DNA of 64,000 nt, taken from positions 1,992,494 to 2,056,493 of the forward strand of contig NC_091357.1 in the NCBI RefSeq assembly GCF_038502225.1, given 5' to 3'. The notes under the pieces were generated by a model. It was given only the letters and a program-made list of their open reading frames with translations. It was not told the DNA's origin and made no database searches. Shown piece by piece: positions 54,500 through 64,000 of this stretch. Source of the stretch: Cherax quadricarinatus (lineage: Eukaryota; Arthropoda; Malacostraca; Decapoda; Parastacidae). Numbering within the stretch: the first letter of the stretch is position 1; every line of letters starts with the position of its first letter. Both the position numbers and the translations under genes were made by a program.

Positions 54500-55440
54500 T
54501 GCAAAAGCAGAGCTGATGAATAGGAGTGGCTTTATGAAGAAATTTTGCTGGGAATAAGCAAGTTTTAGCATGTCAGTAAGATGAGAAGTCTTAACAAACA
54601 AATGGATATTATAGTTAAAACCAAGAGGGAATCCATCAGATGGAGAAGTGGAGGTGCTAGGAAGAGGACGGGAATATTTTAAAAAATTGTTGAATGTTAA
54701 CGAAAAGGGAGGCTATGATTTATTGGATTAGACAGGGAGGTATAACATCTTTTAGGAGCAAGGAAAAACCAGATGTGAGTGGGAAGTGCTTGAGGCATTA
54801 CATAGAACGAAAGCTAATAAAGCAGCTAGGTTGGTTGAATGAAAAAGAAATGCTAAAAGCAGGATGGGATATATTATTGGAGTGCTTGGTGTATTTGTTC
54901 AATGCATGCATGAAATGGAGGGGAAGACACCTAGGGATAATAATAGCAAGCATATTCCCTTTCTGTAGGAATATAGGGTAAAAGAGTGTAAGAATAATAG
55001 TTGAATAAGCCTGCTGGGAATTCCAGGTAAATTTTTTTTTTTTTTGCCGGTATTCTCCCGGCCCGGGTCTTTTCCAAGTAGTGGTGACCCGGCCTTGGCT
55101 CCCTATCTGGGGAGTATCTCGAGACTTAAGTCCCCCATGGGAGGAGGTACAAGTACCCCCTCATCTTTTCCAGGTAAATTGTTTGCTAAAGTTGTTAATG
55201 AATTATAAGTAAGACAGAGAAGGATTACAGGAAATAGTGAAGCTTTAGGAAGGGTAGGGGATGTGTAGACCTAGTGTTCACATTTAAGTGCATAAGTGAA
55301 TAATACGTACATAGACGTAAGGAGCTTTTCAATGTATTTACAGATTTAATAAAGGCATATGATAGTGGATAGGGAAGCAATGTAGCAGATGTTGCAGATG
55401 TATTTAATACATAGTAGGTGATTTAAAGCAAGTCGTTATA
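54500..55440 (+). pseudogene. Another LINE RT, decayed, with nested SINE
   Basis: Pieces in order: an AGWDILLECLVYLFNACMK stretch (54,858-54,915), typical of the segment upstream of motif A in some LINEs; then, after the SINE, GRVGDV and an LFNVFTDLIKAYDSVDREAM-like motif A (near 55,330-55,380) through stops. The fold is RT-like; the clade is unclear. Confidence 0.6.
55021..55180 (-). mobile_element. Poly(A) SINE, 5'-truncated, 13-bp duplication
   Basis: TTCCAGGTAAATT occurs at 55,021-55,033 and 55,168-55,180. The insert starts with poly(T) and matches the reverse complement of the SINE 3' half at 10.16-10.30 kb. It splits a LINE RT. Confidence 0.9.
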
Positions 55441-55452
55441 AAACAAGAGTTA

Positions 55453-55952
55453 AACCATATCACGGACGGGGATAGAACCCGCGGTCAAAGAGTCTCAAAA
55501 CTCCAGACCGTCGCGTTAGCCACTAGACCAGCTAGCCACAATAAGATTCATCCAACTAGGTATATTTCTACACCATAGGAAGGTTAGCACAGGCACCTCT
55601 GTGACCACAAATGCAAGTTTTTTACAGACGAATCTCCAGCTAGCGTGGCCGTGACGAACTCTAGCTCAAGTCCCCTCAAAGCCGTCAACATGACTCGCGA
55701 AATCGTAATGACACGATTGCAAACAAACCGTACCACGGACGGGGATAGAACCCGCGATCAGAGAGTCTCAAGTGGTGCCTATGCTAATCTTCCTGTGGTG
55801 TAGAAATATACCTAGTTGGATGAATCTTATTGTGGCTAGCTGGTCCAGTGGCTAACGCGACGGTCTGGAATTTTGAGACTCTCTGATCGAGGGTTCTATC
55901 CCCGTCCGTGGTATGGTTTGTTTGCAATCGTGTCATTACGATTTCGTGAGTC
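55453..55952. mobile_element. SINE-2 composite insertion (tandem plus inverted) with 13-bp duplication
   Basis: AAAACAAGAGTTA flanks it at 55,440-55,452 and 55,953-55,965. The insert holds one complete minus-strand unit (55,453-55,688), the tail of a second minus-strand unit in tandem (55,689-55,770) and an inverted plus-strand partial unit (55,771-55,952). It is a single insertion of a head-to-tail dimer with an inverted end. Confidence 0.88.
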
Positions 55953-55965
55953 AAAACAAGAGTTA

Positions 55966-57414
55966 TTTCTGATTTAAAGAGTTGAAAATGATAAATGGAC
56001 TCCTGATTAAATTCTTTCCTCTGTGTTCAGATGCGCTGTCAGGGCTTTAACAAATCAGAGACAAAATAATTCACGTGTCAGTATGTCTACTATAGGCAGT
56101 GACTTTCTACAATAATTTGCTTGATAAGAAATAACGGGAAGACGCTCTGAAAACATTAATATGAATAAAACGACCATCAGTATCTCTTTTTTAAAGTAAC
56201 AGCCTCGTCAGTGCTAGGTGTTGTCTTGAAAATGTTTATTTTCTTAATGTGATTTTATGAAGACAGTGTCTTAAAACATATTTAAGATTAAAGGATATAC
56301 TGTACTAGCTTCCTGAGGGAAGACTGTCCGTTGATGTAGCCTACTGTCGAAACTAAGCTTTATTTCGTAAGTGAAAAATTTTAGTGATTTTGTTAGCTTA
56401 GTCCTCTGGTAATGGCGTTGCATTTTTTTTTTCGATTCATCTCCTAATCAGCTCTAGAGATAGCAACATTAAATGACAGAAAGCCTTTTATTTTTGTGAC
56501 AGAATTTTACCGGTCATAAAAGCCCTTATGTAGAGCAGAGTTGCTAACGTTCACATCGACGTCCATTTACTGAACACGTCAGTGGTCGTATTTTCATAAC
56601 TGGACTAACAGTGACAACATTACTGACGGTGTTTTCGACAAGGCGAGGAAGCTACTCAGTGACTAGACTTCAGTGGATCTCGATGTGGAGGTGGCACTTC
56701 GAAGTGACCAGAGCGACACAAGAAGACGAAATAAGAAAATTTCATTCATTCTCCCTTATTAAACGATCTGTCATTGTCAAGATGACGATGATAGCAGTTG
56801 ATGATGAAATCAGCAGATAACGATAGCTGCTGATGAAAGTAAATGTGAGGTGTAAATGATGAAAGTAACTGATGCTGTTAATAGATAATGAAAGTAGCAG
56901 ATACTGATGGTCATTCATGAATATAGCAGGTGACAAGAGTAGACGATAGTCTTGTCTATTCTATCAGGGTCCATTTTCTTTGATCCTTTCGAACGGAAAC
57001 AGTTCAAGTGTTAATTGCTCTGGAAAGAGGAAGATTCCACATTACCCGACATTTTTGGTAAACACGTCTTACTGCAAGATAAATGTTCGGATTGGAACTG
57101 CTTTACTAAAATAATTTGACATAAAACTGATTTCCTTAGTAAAGACAGTTTTCAAAGTTGATGGAAATCGATGTAAAAATCAGTGATTTCTTCCTCTGTT
57201 CACGGCCTACCACAGGACCCATTGAGAATTAGCCTAAGCCTAGAGACGTGATTCATTGGTTTCTTGCAGTTTAAGCACTTTTTGCTTTATTTTTTTTATA
57301 TTCTCCGAGGTACCTGAAGGGACCTGGAGGTACCTAGAGGTACCTGGAGGACATGTGGGAGAGACTTTTAACCTGGTGTATATATGTTCATTGTATTTTA
57401 AACGTGTGTTATTT
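55966..57414. other. No recognisable gene; faint repeats
   Basis: Loose GATGATGAAA/GCAGAT repetition at 56,785-56,945 and GAGGTACCTGGAG triplication at 57,306-57,350. Frames of 60-104 codons lack motifs. Confidence 0.5.
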
Positions 57415-57665
57415 AGGCCTGGTAAGATTAGATTAGATTTTATTCGGATTTTTAACCCCCGAGAGTTAGCCACCCAGGGTAACCCAAGAAAGTCTATCTT
57501 ATTTTCATTGGGGTCCTTAAATATTGTCCCCAGGATGCATCCCAAACCAGTCAACTAACACTAGGGTACCAACTTGTGTGCTAGGTGAACGGTATTAGCA
57601 GGTGTAAGGAAACGCCCAATGTTTCCACCCGGCCGGAGATTGAACCCCGGACACTGTGAGGCGAG
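57415..57665 (-). mobile_element. tRNA-derived SINE-1, second tail type, minus strand
   Basis: The reverse complement has a tRNA-like GGTTCAATCTCCGGC region, GGTACCCTAGTGTTAGTTG and GGGTTACCCTGGGTGGCT, ending in AATCTAATCTAATCTT. Same subfamily as 22.2 kb. Confidence 0.78.
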
Positions 57666-57686
57666 ATGGTTGTCTACCAGGACACG

Positions 57687-57735
57687 TGTACTCACCTATT
57701 TGTGGTTGCATGGGTCGATACTTAGCTCCTGTGTT
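57687..57735 (-). mobile_element. CA-flanked LINE 3'-end scrap
   Basis: GTACTCACCTATTTGTGG and GGGTCGATACTTAGCTCC match the first 50 bp of the family's 3' end. Confidence 0.65.
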
Positions 57736-58320
57736 ATACTATCACTGACTATCCAATACAACATCATTCAACAACAGTTACCATCATCCAATACTGAAAC
57801 CTTACCATCTAAGACAACCATCCCACAACAGCGACTACCTTCCACCACCCACAACCACCATCCACACCTCTTCCGATTACACCTACCACACTACCACCAC
57901 CCACAGTCATATCCAACAACATCCGCTACATACTACATTCAACAACCACAATCTCTGCACCAACTACCTTCAATCTCCCCGCCACTACTCCCAGCAGAAC
58001 CCAACTCCTTGAATTATTCTCTTTGGGCACGGAAAATCAAAATCATGTGACTGCATTTTGAGGACGTGATCAAACACCGGCCACAGTTTACACTGTCGCC
58101 AAGTCGAGAAGAAGAGCTGTATATTGCCCTTAAATATTTCTTTGATGTGCTCTATTTAAATAAAAATATTCCGGGTTGCTCTTGCAGCATACGTGTATAT
58201 TTTATATTATAACAGAACTTGGAATTATTTATTTGTTGAGCTTAATTTTGCTAGTCATGGGATTTTATATTAAGCCGGATAAGAGTGAGGCAATTGTGAG
58301 GATCTGGACGACAGGTGTGA
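57736..58320. other. CCA/ACA-rich low-complexity sequence
   Basis: A C-rich, G-poor stretch (57,760-57,990) supports a 143-codon Pro/Gln/Ser/His-rich frame that I read as compositional, then AT-rich unassigned sequence. Confidence 0.45.
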
Positions 58321-58460
58321 GGAAAGCGTCAGCCAGTTTCACGCAGGTGTGAAGAAAGCGTCAGTCACGTTCACACAGGTGTGAGACAGGTGTGAGGCAG
58401 GTGTGAGGAAACCCTCAGCTAGGTTCACGCAAGTGTGAGACAGGTTTGAGGAACATGAGA
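58305..58460. repeat. Degenerate tandem repeat (CAGGTGTGAGG-like)
   Basis: CAGGTGTGAGGAAA and GCGTCAGCCAGTTTCACG blocks repeat three times with shortened versions between. Confidence 0.85.
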
Positions 58461-58800
58461 GGCGTGACTTTGGAGTGGAAATCTCGGAGATTTTCCTAAC
58501 GTACGTTTAAAACCTTTCCCCATTTAGGGCGGGGGGTTAGGGAGGAGAGACGATACCTAAGATGGGGGTTCCATAGTTTTGTTCCTACTTAATTTATAAG
58601 TCTTGGCTTAGTAACTAGGTCTCCACAGGCTACTTCTGTAGCCTGTGGAGCATTTGGTCGACAACCCACGCTGAACTTGTCAACCATGAGTTCTGTGGTT
58701 GTCTGACTTTTAGTAAGGAGGGCAGGTGGCTGAGTTTATGGGAAAACTCTAGTTTATGGGAAACTCTAGCCTTCCAGACTCTCCTGATTAATAAGCTGAG
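58461..58800. other. No recognisable feature
   Basis: A small palindrome around 58,622-58,650 (CTACAGAAGTAGCC-type) and otherwise unassigned sequence. Confidence 0.45.
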
Positions 58801-59075
58801 ACAGGATATTTCAGAGATGGGACACAACAACCACAAGGGGACACAAATGGAAGCTGAAGACTCAGATGAGTCACATTGATGTTAGGGAGTATTTCTTCAG
58901 TCAGGAAGTGGAACAACCTGGAGAGTGATGTAATGGATGTAGGATCCATACATGGCTTTAAGAAGAGATACGATATAGCTCATTGAAGAGTGAGAGAGTA
59001 TATGTAGTAGCGAGCAGCAAAGAGGCACGGCCAGAGCAATGAATCGGACTACAACCACAAAAGGTAAGTGCGTGC

Positions 59076-59155
<80 letters not shown>
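58800..59155 (+). mobile_element. CA-flanked LINE 3' end, plus strand, with (CA)n tail
   Basis: A WKLKTQMSHIDVREYFFSQEVEQPGE-like C-terminus (in broken frame), the 3' UTR with CTACAACCACAAAAGGTAAG and then about 30 CA dinucleotides. In plus orientation it confirms that (CA)n is the coding-strand 3' tail. Confidence 0.8.
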
Positions 59156-59273
59156 TTCAGAATGGGGTTTAAGATATATTTCTCTTTTTTTTCTCCAAAA
59201 CTACTGTTAGACTTGAATTTATCTTCGTACAAAGTTATAATATATATAAATATATATAAATATATATATATAT

Positions 59274-59760
59274 GTCGTGCCGAATAGGCAGAACTTGCGA
59301 TCTTGGCTTAAATAGCAACGTTCATCTTGCCATATAGGACAAGCGAAAATTTGTGTATGCAATAATTTCGCCAAAATCATTCTGAACCTAATGAAAAAAT
59401 ATATTTCACTGTGTTTGTTAAGTATTAAATTACTGTAAACGTATTTAAAATATATTTAGTTGGGTTAGGCTAAAATAAATTGCGCTTAATAAAACCATAC
59501 CCCGGCCGGGATTGAACCCGTGGTCAGAGAGTCTCAAAACTCCAGACCGTCGCGTTATTACGATTTCGTGAGTCAGTTAAATTGCGCTTGTTATTATAAG
59601 GTTAGGTAAGTTTCATAAGATTCTTTTGGTGCAAAATTAAAAATTTTTACATTAACATTAATGAAAAAAAATATATCTTTAAACGTATAAGAGAAAATTT
59701 TAGAAAGGACTTAATTTTAAATGAGTTCTTGCTAATTGACCAGTTGTACATATTCGGCAC

Positions 59761-59763
<3 letters not shown>
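59274..59763. mobile_element. MITE copy 2, embedded in TA-rich DNA, with nested SINE-2
   Basis: GTCGTGCCGAATA at both ends, inverted relative to the 30.4-kb copy and same interior. A 90-bp SINE-2 fragment is inserted at 59,488-59,577 with TAAATTGCGCTT duplicated at 59,476-59,487 and 59,578-59,589. Confidence 0.85.

Positions 59764-59840
<77 letters not shown>
59764..59840. repeat. (TA)n microsatellite
   Basis: About 38 TA dinucleotides next to the MITE's right TIR. Confidence 0.97.
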
Positions 59841-59843
<3 letters not shown>

Positions 59844-59847
<4 letters not shown>

Positions 59848-59990
59848 AAAACAACCACTCTGAAAGAATAGAGAAATTCCAAGCGCTTTCGTGACTACTC
59901 ACATTATCAAGGAACTATTCTTTCAGAGTGGTTGTTTTGCATATTCTGAAATCACCTGTTTACTGTGATCTTATTGCATATATATATATA
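59844..59990. mobile_element. Family H ribozyme element, asymmetric
   Basis: A complete minus-strand arm (59,846-59,915) and a plus-strand arm missing its ribozyme half (jumps to CTATTCTTTCAGAGTGG), then the usual tail and TA. Confidence 0.8.
59874..59915 (-). ncRNA. Hammerhead-like motif, family H (U3-A8)
   Basis: TTCC/GGAA, TTGATAA, GTGA-GTAG-TCAC, AGC/GCT all present on the minus strand. Confidence 0.58.
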
Positions 59991-60033
59991 TAGGGAGGTA
60001 CCACCTCTATAGCTGGAATGGGGACCCTCATCC

Positions 60034-60960
60034 TCAGAGAAGACAATGAACGTACCTCAGGGAAAACTCAAGGTTCTCCCCGGAGCTGTTTGAATATTTT
60101 CTTCTCCTACCACCCCCTATATTTGATATTCTATGGGAAAATTTATTAATAGACAGAATACATTTACAAAAAACACAAACATGAACACAATGGTACAATA
60201 TATTAAAGATTATGAATTTCCTCCAGCTCCTCCAAAGCTGGACGCGAGCCAAGTGTACAGCAAGCATTTTCCCTCTGGATGGCCACGCTGAGGAGCTGGA
60301 ACATGAAAATGGCTGCCCTTGGGTCCCTGGTGGTGTCGATGAGTCTGGAGCCCAATTCTTAAAGGAAACGTGTGGCATTTTTCCCCATGATCCCAAGGTC
60401 TCTGATCCCACTGGGACAAATTGATACTGTTGGCTTATGTCCCTGTACTTGCTGATCTTGTACTCCTCCCTGTGGTCAGCAGCTCCTCCCTGTCGCCCGA
60501 CACTATGACGGATATAGGTGTCAGCCAGTGTGGACACACAGGTATAGTCCCATGCTAAGAGCTTGCCATTCTTTCAAGGATAGATGGTGATCCCATCTGG
60601 ACAGTTTGCTGGGTTGTGGGTTTTGTTGGCTGTTTGTGATCGGGGCTCCCTCTCGGCTGGGCATCCAGCTGTAGCCCTTGGTTTTGGAACAGCTAAGACC
60701 ATGTAGACCATATTGGTCAGTTTGCGCTTTTCCGCAAATACACGTATATTCCATGTGAATTGGGGCAGCGAGGCGCAGAGCCACTGCTATACAGAGGGTC
60801 TTAGGGTCGAGGCGTGTTCCCATTGCCGATATGGGAACTGTTTGGAGGAAGTCCCCGGAGTGATGTGCGCTCACAGCCTGGAGATGGGCAGTCTCTCTGT
60901 CTGATGTTACAGCCCTGAGCATGCTGGCAAGCACCTTTTCAGTGATCGGGCCATCCCAGC
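60034..60960 (-). pseudogene. LINE C-terminus: Cys-His cluster and possible restriction-like endonuclease
   Basis: Minus strand, reading right to left: AVTSDRETAHLQAVSA and DPKTLCIAVALRLAAPI, then CICGKAQTDQYGLHGLSC (CxxC...HxxxC cluster). After one frameshift comes PDGITIYP-stop-KNGKLLAWDYT, a PD..D arrangement followed by LADTYIRHS, AADHREEYKISKYRDI and FVPVGSETLGSWG. Order and spacing fit the CCHC plus PD-(D/E)xK endonuclease seen at the C-terminus of R2-like LINEs. Clade placement is tentative. The N-terminal part is probably at 61.2-61.87 kb. Confidence 0.6.
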
Positions 60961-60999
60961 TTGACCGTTAGCCAGTGCTGCACCATAGTCGTGGAGAAT

Positions 61000-61200
61000 C
61001 TCCACGACTACGGTGCTCTTTGCACCTACTGCTAGGCTGAGGGACTGATCACCTCATCTTCTGTACATAGTTCCACTGTCTTCAAGTTATGTTCTGGAAT
61101 TTGTATTGATAAAGCCATTGGATGGCGAAACGTCTACAATAAAGATACCCAGATGTTGCACATGTGTCTTAATTTCATCTTGTCGGTATTGTATACCATT
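61000..61200 (+). mobile_element. PLE terminal unit inserted in the LINE
   Basis: GCTGAGGGACTGATCACC through a ribozyme to CATCTTGTCGGTATTGTATACC. It lies between the C-terminal and N-terminal pieces of the LINE. Confidence 0.78.
61099..61145 (+). ncRNA. Hammerhead-like motif (U3-A8 core), best-paired helix I
   Basis: TTGTA pairs with TACAA as helix I. The core is TTGATAA plus A, helix II GCCAT-TGG-ATGGC, then GAAAC and the standard cleavage triplet GTC. AATAAAG follows. Every helix is complete. Confidence 0.65.
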
Positions 61201-61204
61201 CTTG

Positions 61205-61871
61205 TATGTCCTGTAGTTGGCATTTCCGGGTGGGTGTTTGTCGCCCTAGAGGGGAGACGGATGAGGTTGTCATCCCTCGGGAATGCATTTATTGCCCTAA
61301 TAACTGTTGCTAGTGACTTGTCCCTCCTTGGTGGGACAGCCAAACAGGCATTGCCAAAAAGCAGGAGGTTGTGCCAGGATCTGTTGTTTGAAGGAGTATC
61401 GTTGACTTTCTTCAGAAGGTCAGTGAATTTGCTAGCGGCTTGAGGCTAGGCTGCTTTGGGAATGTGTGTCAGAGTCCTGGTGGATGTTAATTTGATTGCA
61501 GATTTGAGGTAGTTTGTAGAGGTGAAGTCACGGTAGCTGTCAATGCTGTCTGCTGGGAGGGGCTGTCGGGTGTTCTTATTTGGAGCTCTCCTGGAGCCTA
61601 GACATCCATTGTGAGCACGAATGTTGGCAGATAAAGGATTGAGTGCACATTCCCTGTAACACACCCGGCAGATGCCTCGTGAACGACGGCTTTGGCTGTC
61701 ATGAAGATTCCTGGGAACCCTGGACTTCTTGTGACATTGCTTACATCGTGGGAGTGGGAGGGCACCAGCTGTGGGGTACTGGGTGAAGGACAGCATGGAT
61801 GCATGGGGGATGAGGGTGGAGGAGTAGCGAGCGGCAGAGCTAGTAATTGGTGGGGCACTAAACGGCAACAC
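61205..61871 (-). pseudogene. LINE N-terminal zinc-finger region, frameshifted
   Basis: Minus strand: CKQCHKKSRVPRNLHDSQSR, CRVCYRECALNPLSANIRAHNGC (Cys/His cluster), YRDFTSTNYLKSAIKLTSTR, then in another frame NACLAVPPRRDKSLATVIRAINAFPRDDN. It has the same orientation as the C-terminal piece at 60.0-60.96 kb and probably belongs to the same element, with the RT core deleted. I do not recognise its clade with certainty. Confidence 0.55.
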
Positions 61872-61879
61872 CTTTGGTC

Positions 61880-62407
61880 AGGAAGTCAGTGGGCCTATGC
61901 CAGGATGAGGGGAGGGGATCAAGGATGGAGGGAGGGGGGAGTGGCCCTGTGTGTTCACTAAAGATGCACATCACTGGCTAACTTTTGCTAATTGTTATAC
62001 ACTTATTATTCCATTTAGAAATAAACCCTAGCCATTTGGCACACTAATCACCACACTCTCACTATTAACCAAGGTGGTGTTCTGTTCAGCATCCAATGAC
62101 GGTGTCGTGAGTGACCACTTCCACCCCCGACCCCGGCCAGACACAGAGGTAAACAAAACCTCCTCCACACCACTGCTGGCAGGATCCCCTCTATGCCCCC
62201 CACTACTCCCCAAATCCCAACATGCACACTGCACTTTCACTGATATAGAAGCAACGGTCTGATGCAGAGGATTGTCACAGCTGTAATCTCCAGTGGATAC
62301 TCACGATGATGTCTGCCGAAACTGGCCCTTATAAACCATGTTGGTTCTTGGTTTGCACACAAAATGTATGGAGCACCACAAACTGTCTCCCTCCTCATCG
62401 GCAAGCG
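61880..62407. other. Unassigned, possible 5' region of the adjacent LINE
   Basis: G-rich (61,890-61,945) then C-rich (62,120-62,220) sequence upstream of the N-terminal zinc-finger piece. No motif found. Confidence 0.4.
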
Positions 62408-62409
62408 TG

Positions 62410-62484
<75 letters not shown>
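62408..62484. repeat. (TA)n microsatellite
   Basis: About 38 TA dinucleotides. Flanks are not MITE termini. Confidence 0.97.
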
Positions 62485-62487
<3 letters not shown>

Positions 62488-62589
62488 ATCAAGAAGGAAC
62501 ACAGGAAAACACGAATTTTTTTTATTGATGCTAATTTACACACACAGCACGAGCTTAGTACTGCATCTTGGATATATTTCTTTTACTGG

Positions 62590-62785
62590 TGAAATGAGGC
62601 AGATGTGAGGCAAATTTGAGACAGGTGAGAGGCAGGTATGAGGCATGATGAAAAAAGTGAATAACAGGTGTGAGGCAGTAATAAGGCAGTGTGAGGAGGT
62701 GGAAGGCAAGCATGAGGCAGTTGTGAAGCAGTTGTGAAGTATGTGTAAGGCAGGGAAGGTGTGACACTAGTGTGAAGCAAGCGGG
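62590..62785. repeat. Degenerate GTGAGGCAG minisatellite
   Basis: Imperfect 10-12 bp units (TGAGGCAGATG, TGAGGCAAAT, TGAGACAGG) throughout. The overlapping frames are repeat-derived. Confidence 0.85.
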
Positions 62786-63330
62786 AGGAAAATATTACAT
62801 TGGTTAAATAGTAAGTATAGAATGATTATACATTTTTTATTGCAAAGTATAAAGACCCACGTCCCCCCCCCTCATCCCCCAACTCAAAACATAAAGTTAA
62901 AACACACACATGTACACACGTGAACCACGCACATGCTCATGTGCACAGGTTGAGGCATACAGGTGTTTACAAATGCATCCAGGCACACAAGTGCTCTGGG
63001 TACAAATAAATTCAAAGTTTTTCATTTGCACCTCTGTGCAGGAATGTACAGTGGTGCACAAATACACATGAATGCTCATAAATTTATATTGTAGGGTGTG
63101 TCAAAGTATCAGAATTGGCGGGTAACGGAAAAGTTTACGGTAGCGGTATCGTTGAAGAAACTGCCGATACCAGCCGATATTTTAAAATGTTACATGTGTG
63201 CTTCAAAATAAAAAAATTAATACAGTTTGATGATTGTAAGAGTTACACATGATGGAAGGAAGGAAGGAAGCACTAGAAATGATATGATAATATTCAAAGT
63301 ATTGTGAGGAACTGACAGACCGGATAGTGA
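62786..63330. other. No recognisable feature
   Basis: A short CCCCCCCC tract at 62,862 and a CACA/CATG-rich stretch at 62,900-62,990. Otherwise nothing. Confidence 0.45.
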
Positions 63331-63600
63331 GAGATGGCTGAAGAGACGGGAAAAAGGAACACGAGGTCTCAATTGGAAGTTAAAAACAGCTGATTCATAA
63401 GGATGCTATGAAGTATTTCTTCAGTCTTAGAGTATCCAGAAGGGGAACGATCTGAACAGAGGTGCGGTAGAAGTAGGATCCATATACAGCTTCATGAGGT
63501 ACGATAAGGCTCTTGAAGCCAGGGCAAAGAAGAACCCAGGAGCGACTAGCGAAGAGGCGGGGTTAGGAGCTGAAACACACAAACACACACGCATCTCAAA
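63330..63600 (+). mobile_element. CA-flanked LINE 3' end, plus strand, decayed
   Basis: RYDKALEARAKKNPGATSEEAGLGA is the C-terminal end of this family in the plus orientation (compare RFDKAHGAGRERA at 1.7 kb). It is followed by an ACACACAAACACACAC tail. Confidence 0.75.
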
Positions 63601-63629
63601 CACATTTACTTATAAACATTCGGTATTAA

Positions 63630-64000
63630 TTAAGACAGCAGAAACAGGAGGAGTGGCACTGTTAGTTAGATATAAATAGTTTTAAAAAGGTGAGAGGAAG
63701 AAACAGACTATTGGAAAACGATTTCATAGTGTGCTTAGTTAAGACTTTGACATACAACCCGCCACCTAGTCATAGGAGACCGGGTGAGGAATGTAAACAC
63801 AACCGATCAATGGTTGACGTCATGGAAAAACCTGCCAGGAGTGAATTTAAGGGTAAAGCGAAGTTTACCCTTAAATGGGAGATTTCAGCCATAGCAAAAT
63901 ATACTGGAAGAACTGAGACTCACATGGGGGACTGGAAACGTTAATGAAGGTGATCAGAAAATTAACTTGGAGTCAGCACGTTAAGAACATGACGAGAGAG
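63630..64000 (+). pseudogene. LINE endonuclease fragment, plus strand, runs off the window
   Basis: Pieces TETGGVALLVRYK, ENDFIVCLVKTLTYNPPPSHRRPGEECKHNRSMVDVMEKPARS and then, out of frame near 63,880-63,930, a GDF...ILEELRLTWG-like stretch. These fit the central apurinic-type endonuclease region of the CA-flanked LINE or a relative. Stops and frameshifts are present. It starts about 40 bp after the CA tail of the previous copy. Confidence 0.55.

Noticed and set aside
57619..58050. 143-codon Pro/Gln/His-rich frame as a host protein
   Set aside because: It begins inside a SINE and LINE 3' end and its composition follows the CCA-rich DNA; no domain.

Overview
This window looks like intergenic, repeat-dominated nuclear DNA of a decapod crustacean, probably a crayfish or lobster-like animal. 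The assignment is an inference from its repeats: Penelope-like elements with GIY-YIG endonucleases, tRNA-like SINEs, CA-tailed non-LTR retrotransposons and very long (TA)n, (CA)n and (CT)n arrays. I find no convincing host protein-coding gene and no canonical tRNA or rRNA gene. Almost every recognisable reading frame is a piece of a retroelement, and nearly all are truncated or frameshifted.

Layout. 0-7 kb: a LINE with an SGNH-esterase ORF1, then stacked 5'-truncated copies of a second LINE lying between (TG)n tracts. 7.06-10.3 kb: a tRNA-derived SINE, a 1.6-kb satellite, (CT)n, a 22-bp minisatellite and a poly(A) SINE. 13.3-17.9 kb: a head-to-head pair of Penelope-like elements (PLEs), one with an intact 548-codon frame, joined to a tandem of 378-bp units that each carry a hammerhead ribozyme. 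18-20.2 kb: tandem repeats. 20.8-24.6 kb: a dense cluster of PLE-derived, inverted and tandem ribozyme-bearing insertions. 24.6-28.7 kb: a LINE ORF1 with zinc knuckles and a LINE RT. 30-36.3 kb: (TA)n-embedded MITEs, palindromic ribozyme elements and a PLE insertion with a LINE nested inside it. 37.9-42.3 kb: a hAT-like MITE and a non-autonomous LTR element. 42.7-64 kb: more SINEs, ribozyme elements, LINE debris and microsatellites.

The most interesting theme is a set of self-cleaving-RNA-like modules. At least 25 sites across the window fit a type I hammerhead layout: a CUGANGA-like core, a short helix II, GAAAC, and a cleavage triplet next to an AAUAAA hexamer. Several unrelated subfamilies keep helix I and helix II by compensatory base changes. 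Some replace the C3-G8 core pair by U3-A8. Many sit in insertions bounded by 10-14 bp target-site duplications and built from tandem plus inverted partial copies, as expected for PLE-mobilised retrozymes. A tRNA-like repeat family (SINE-2) shows the same insertion architecture without a ribozyme, which suggests shared mobilisation. One ribozyme copy at 24.4 kb carries a strongly one-directional T-to-C mutation cluster that resembles RNA editing before reverse transcription.

Other patterns: the LINE that ends in (CA)n is repeatedly bounded on both sides by (CA)n, suggesting microsatellite-directed insertion; a MITE lies inside (TA)n arrays; and an LTR element carries three exact CRE palindromes. 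All statements rest on reading the sequence, without database searches, structure-prediction software or alignment scores.
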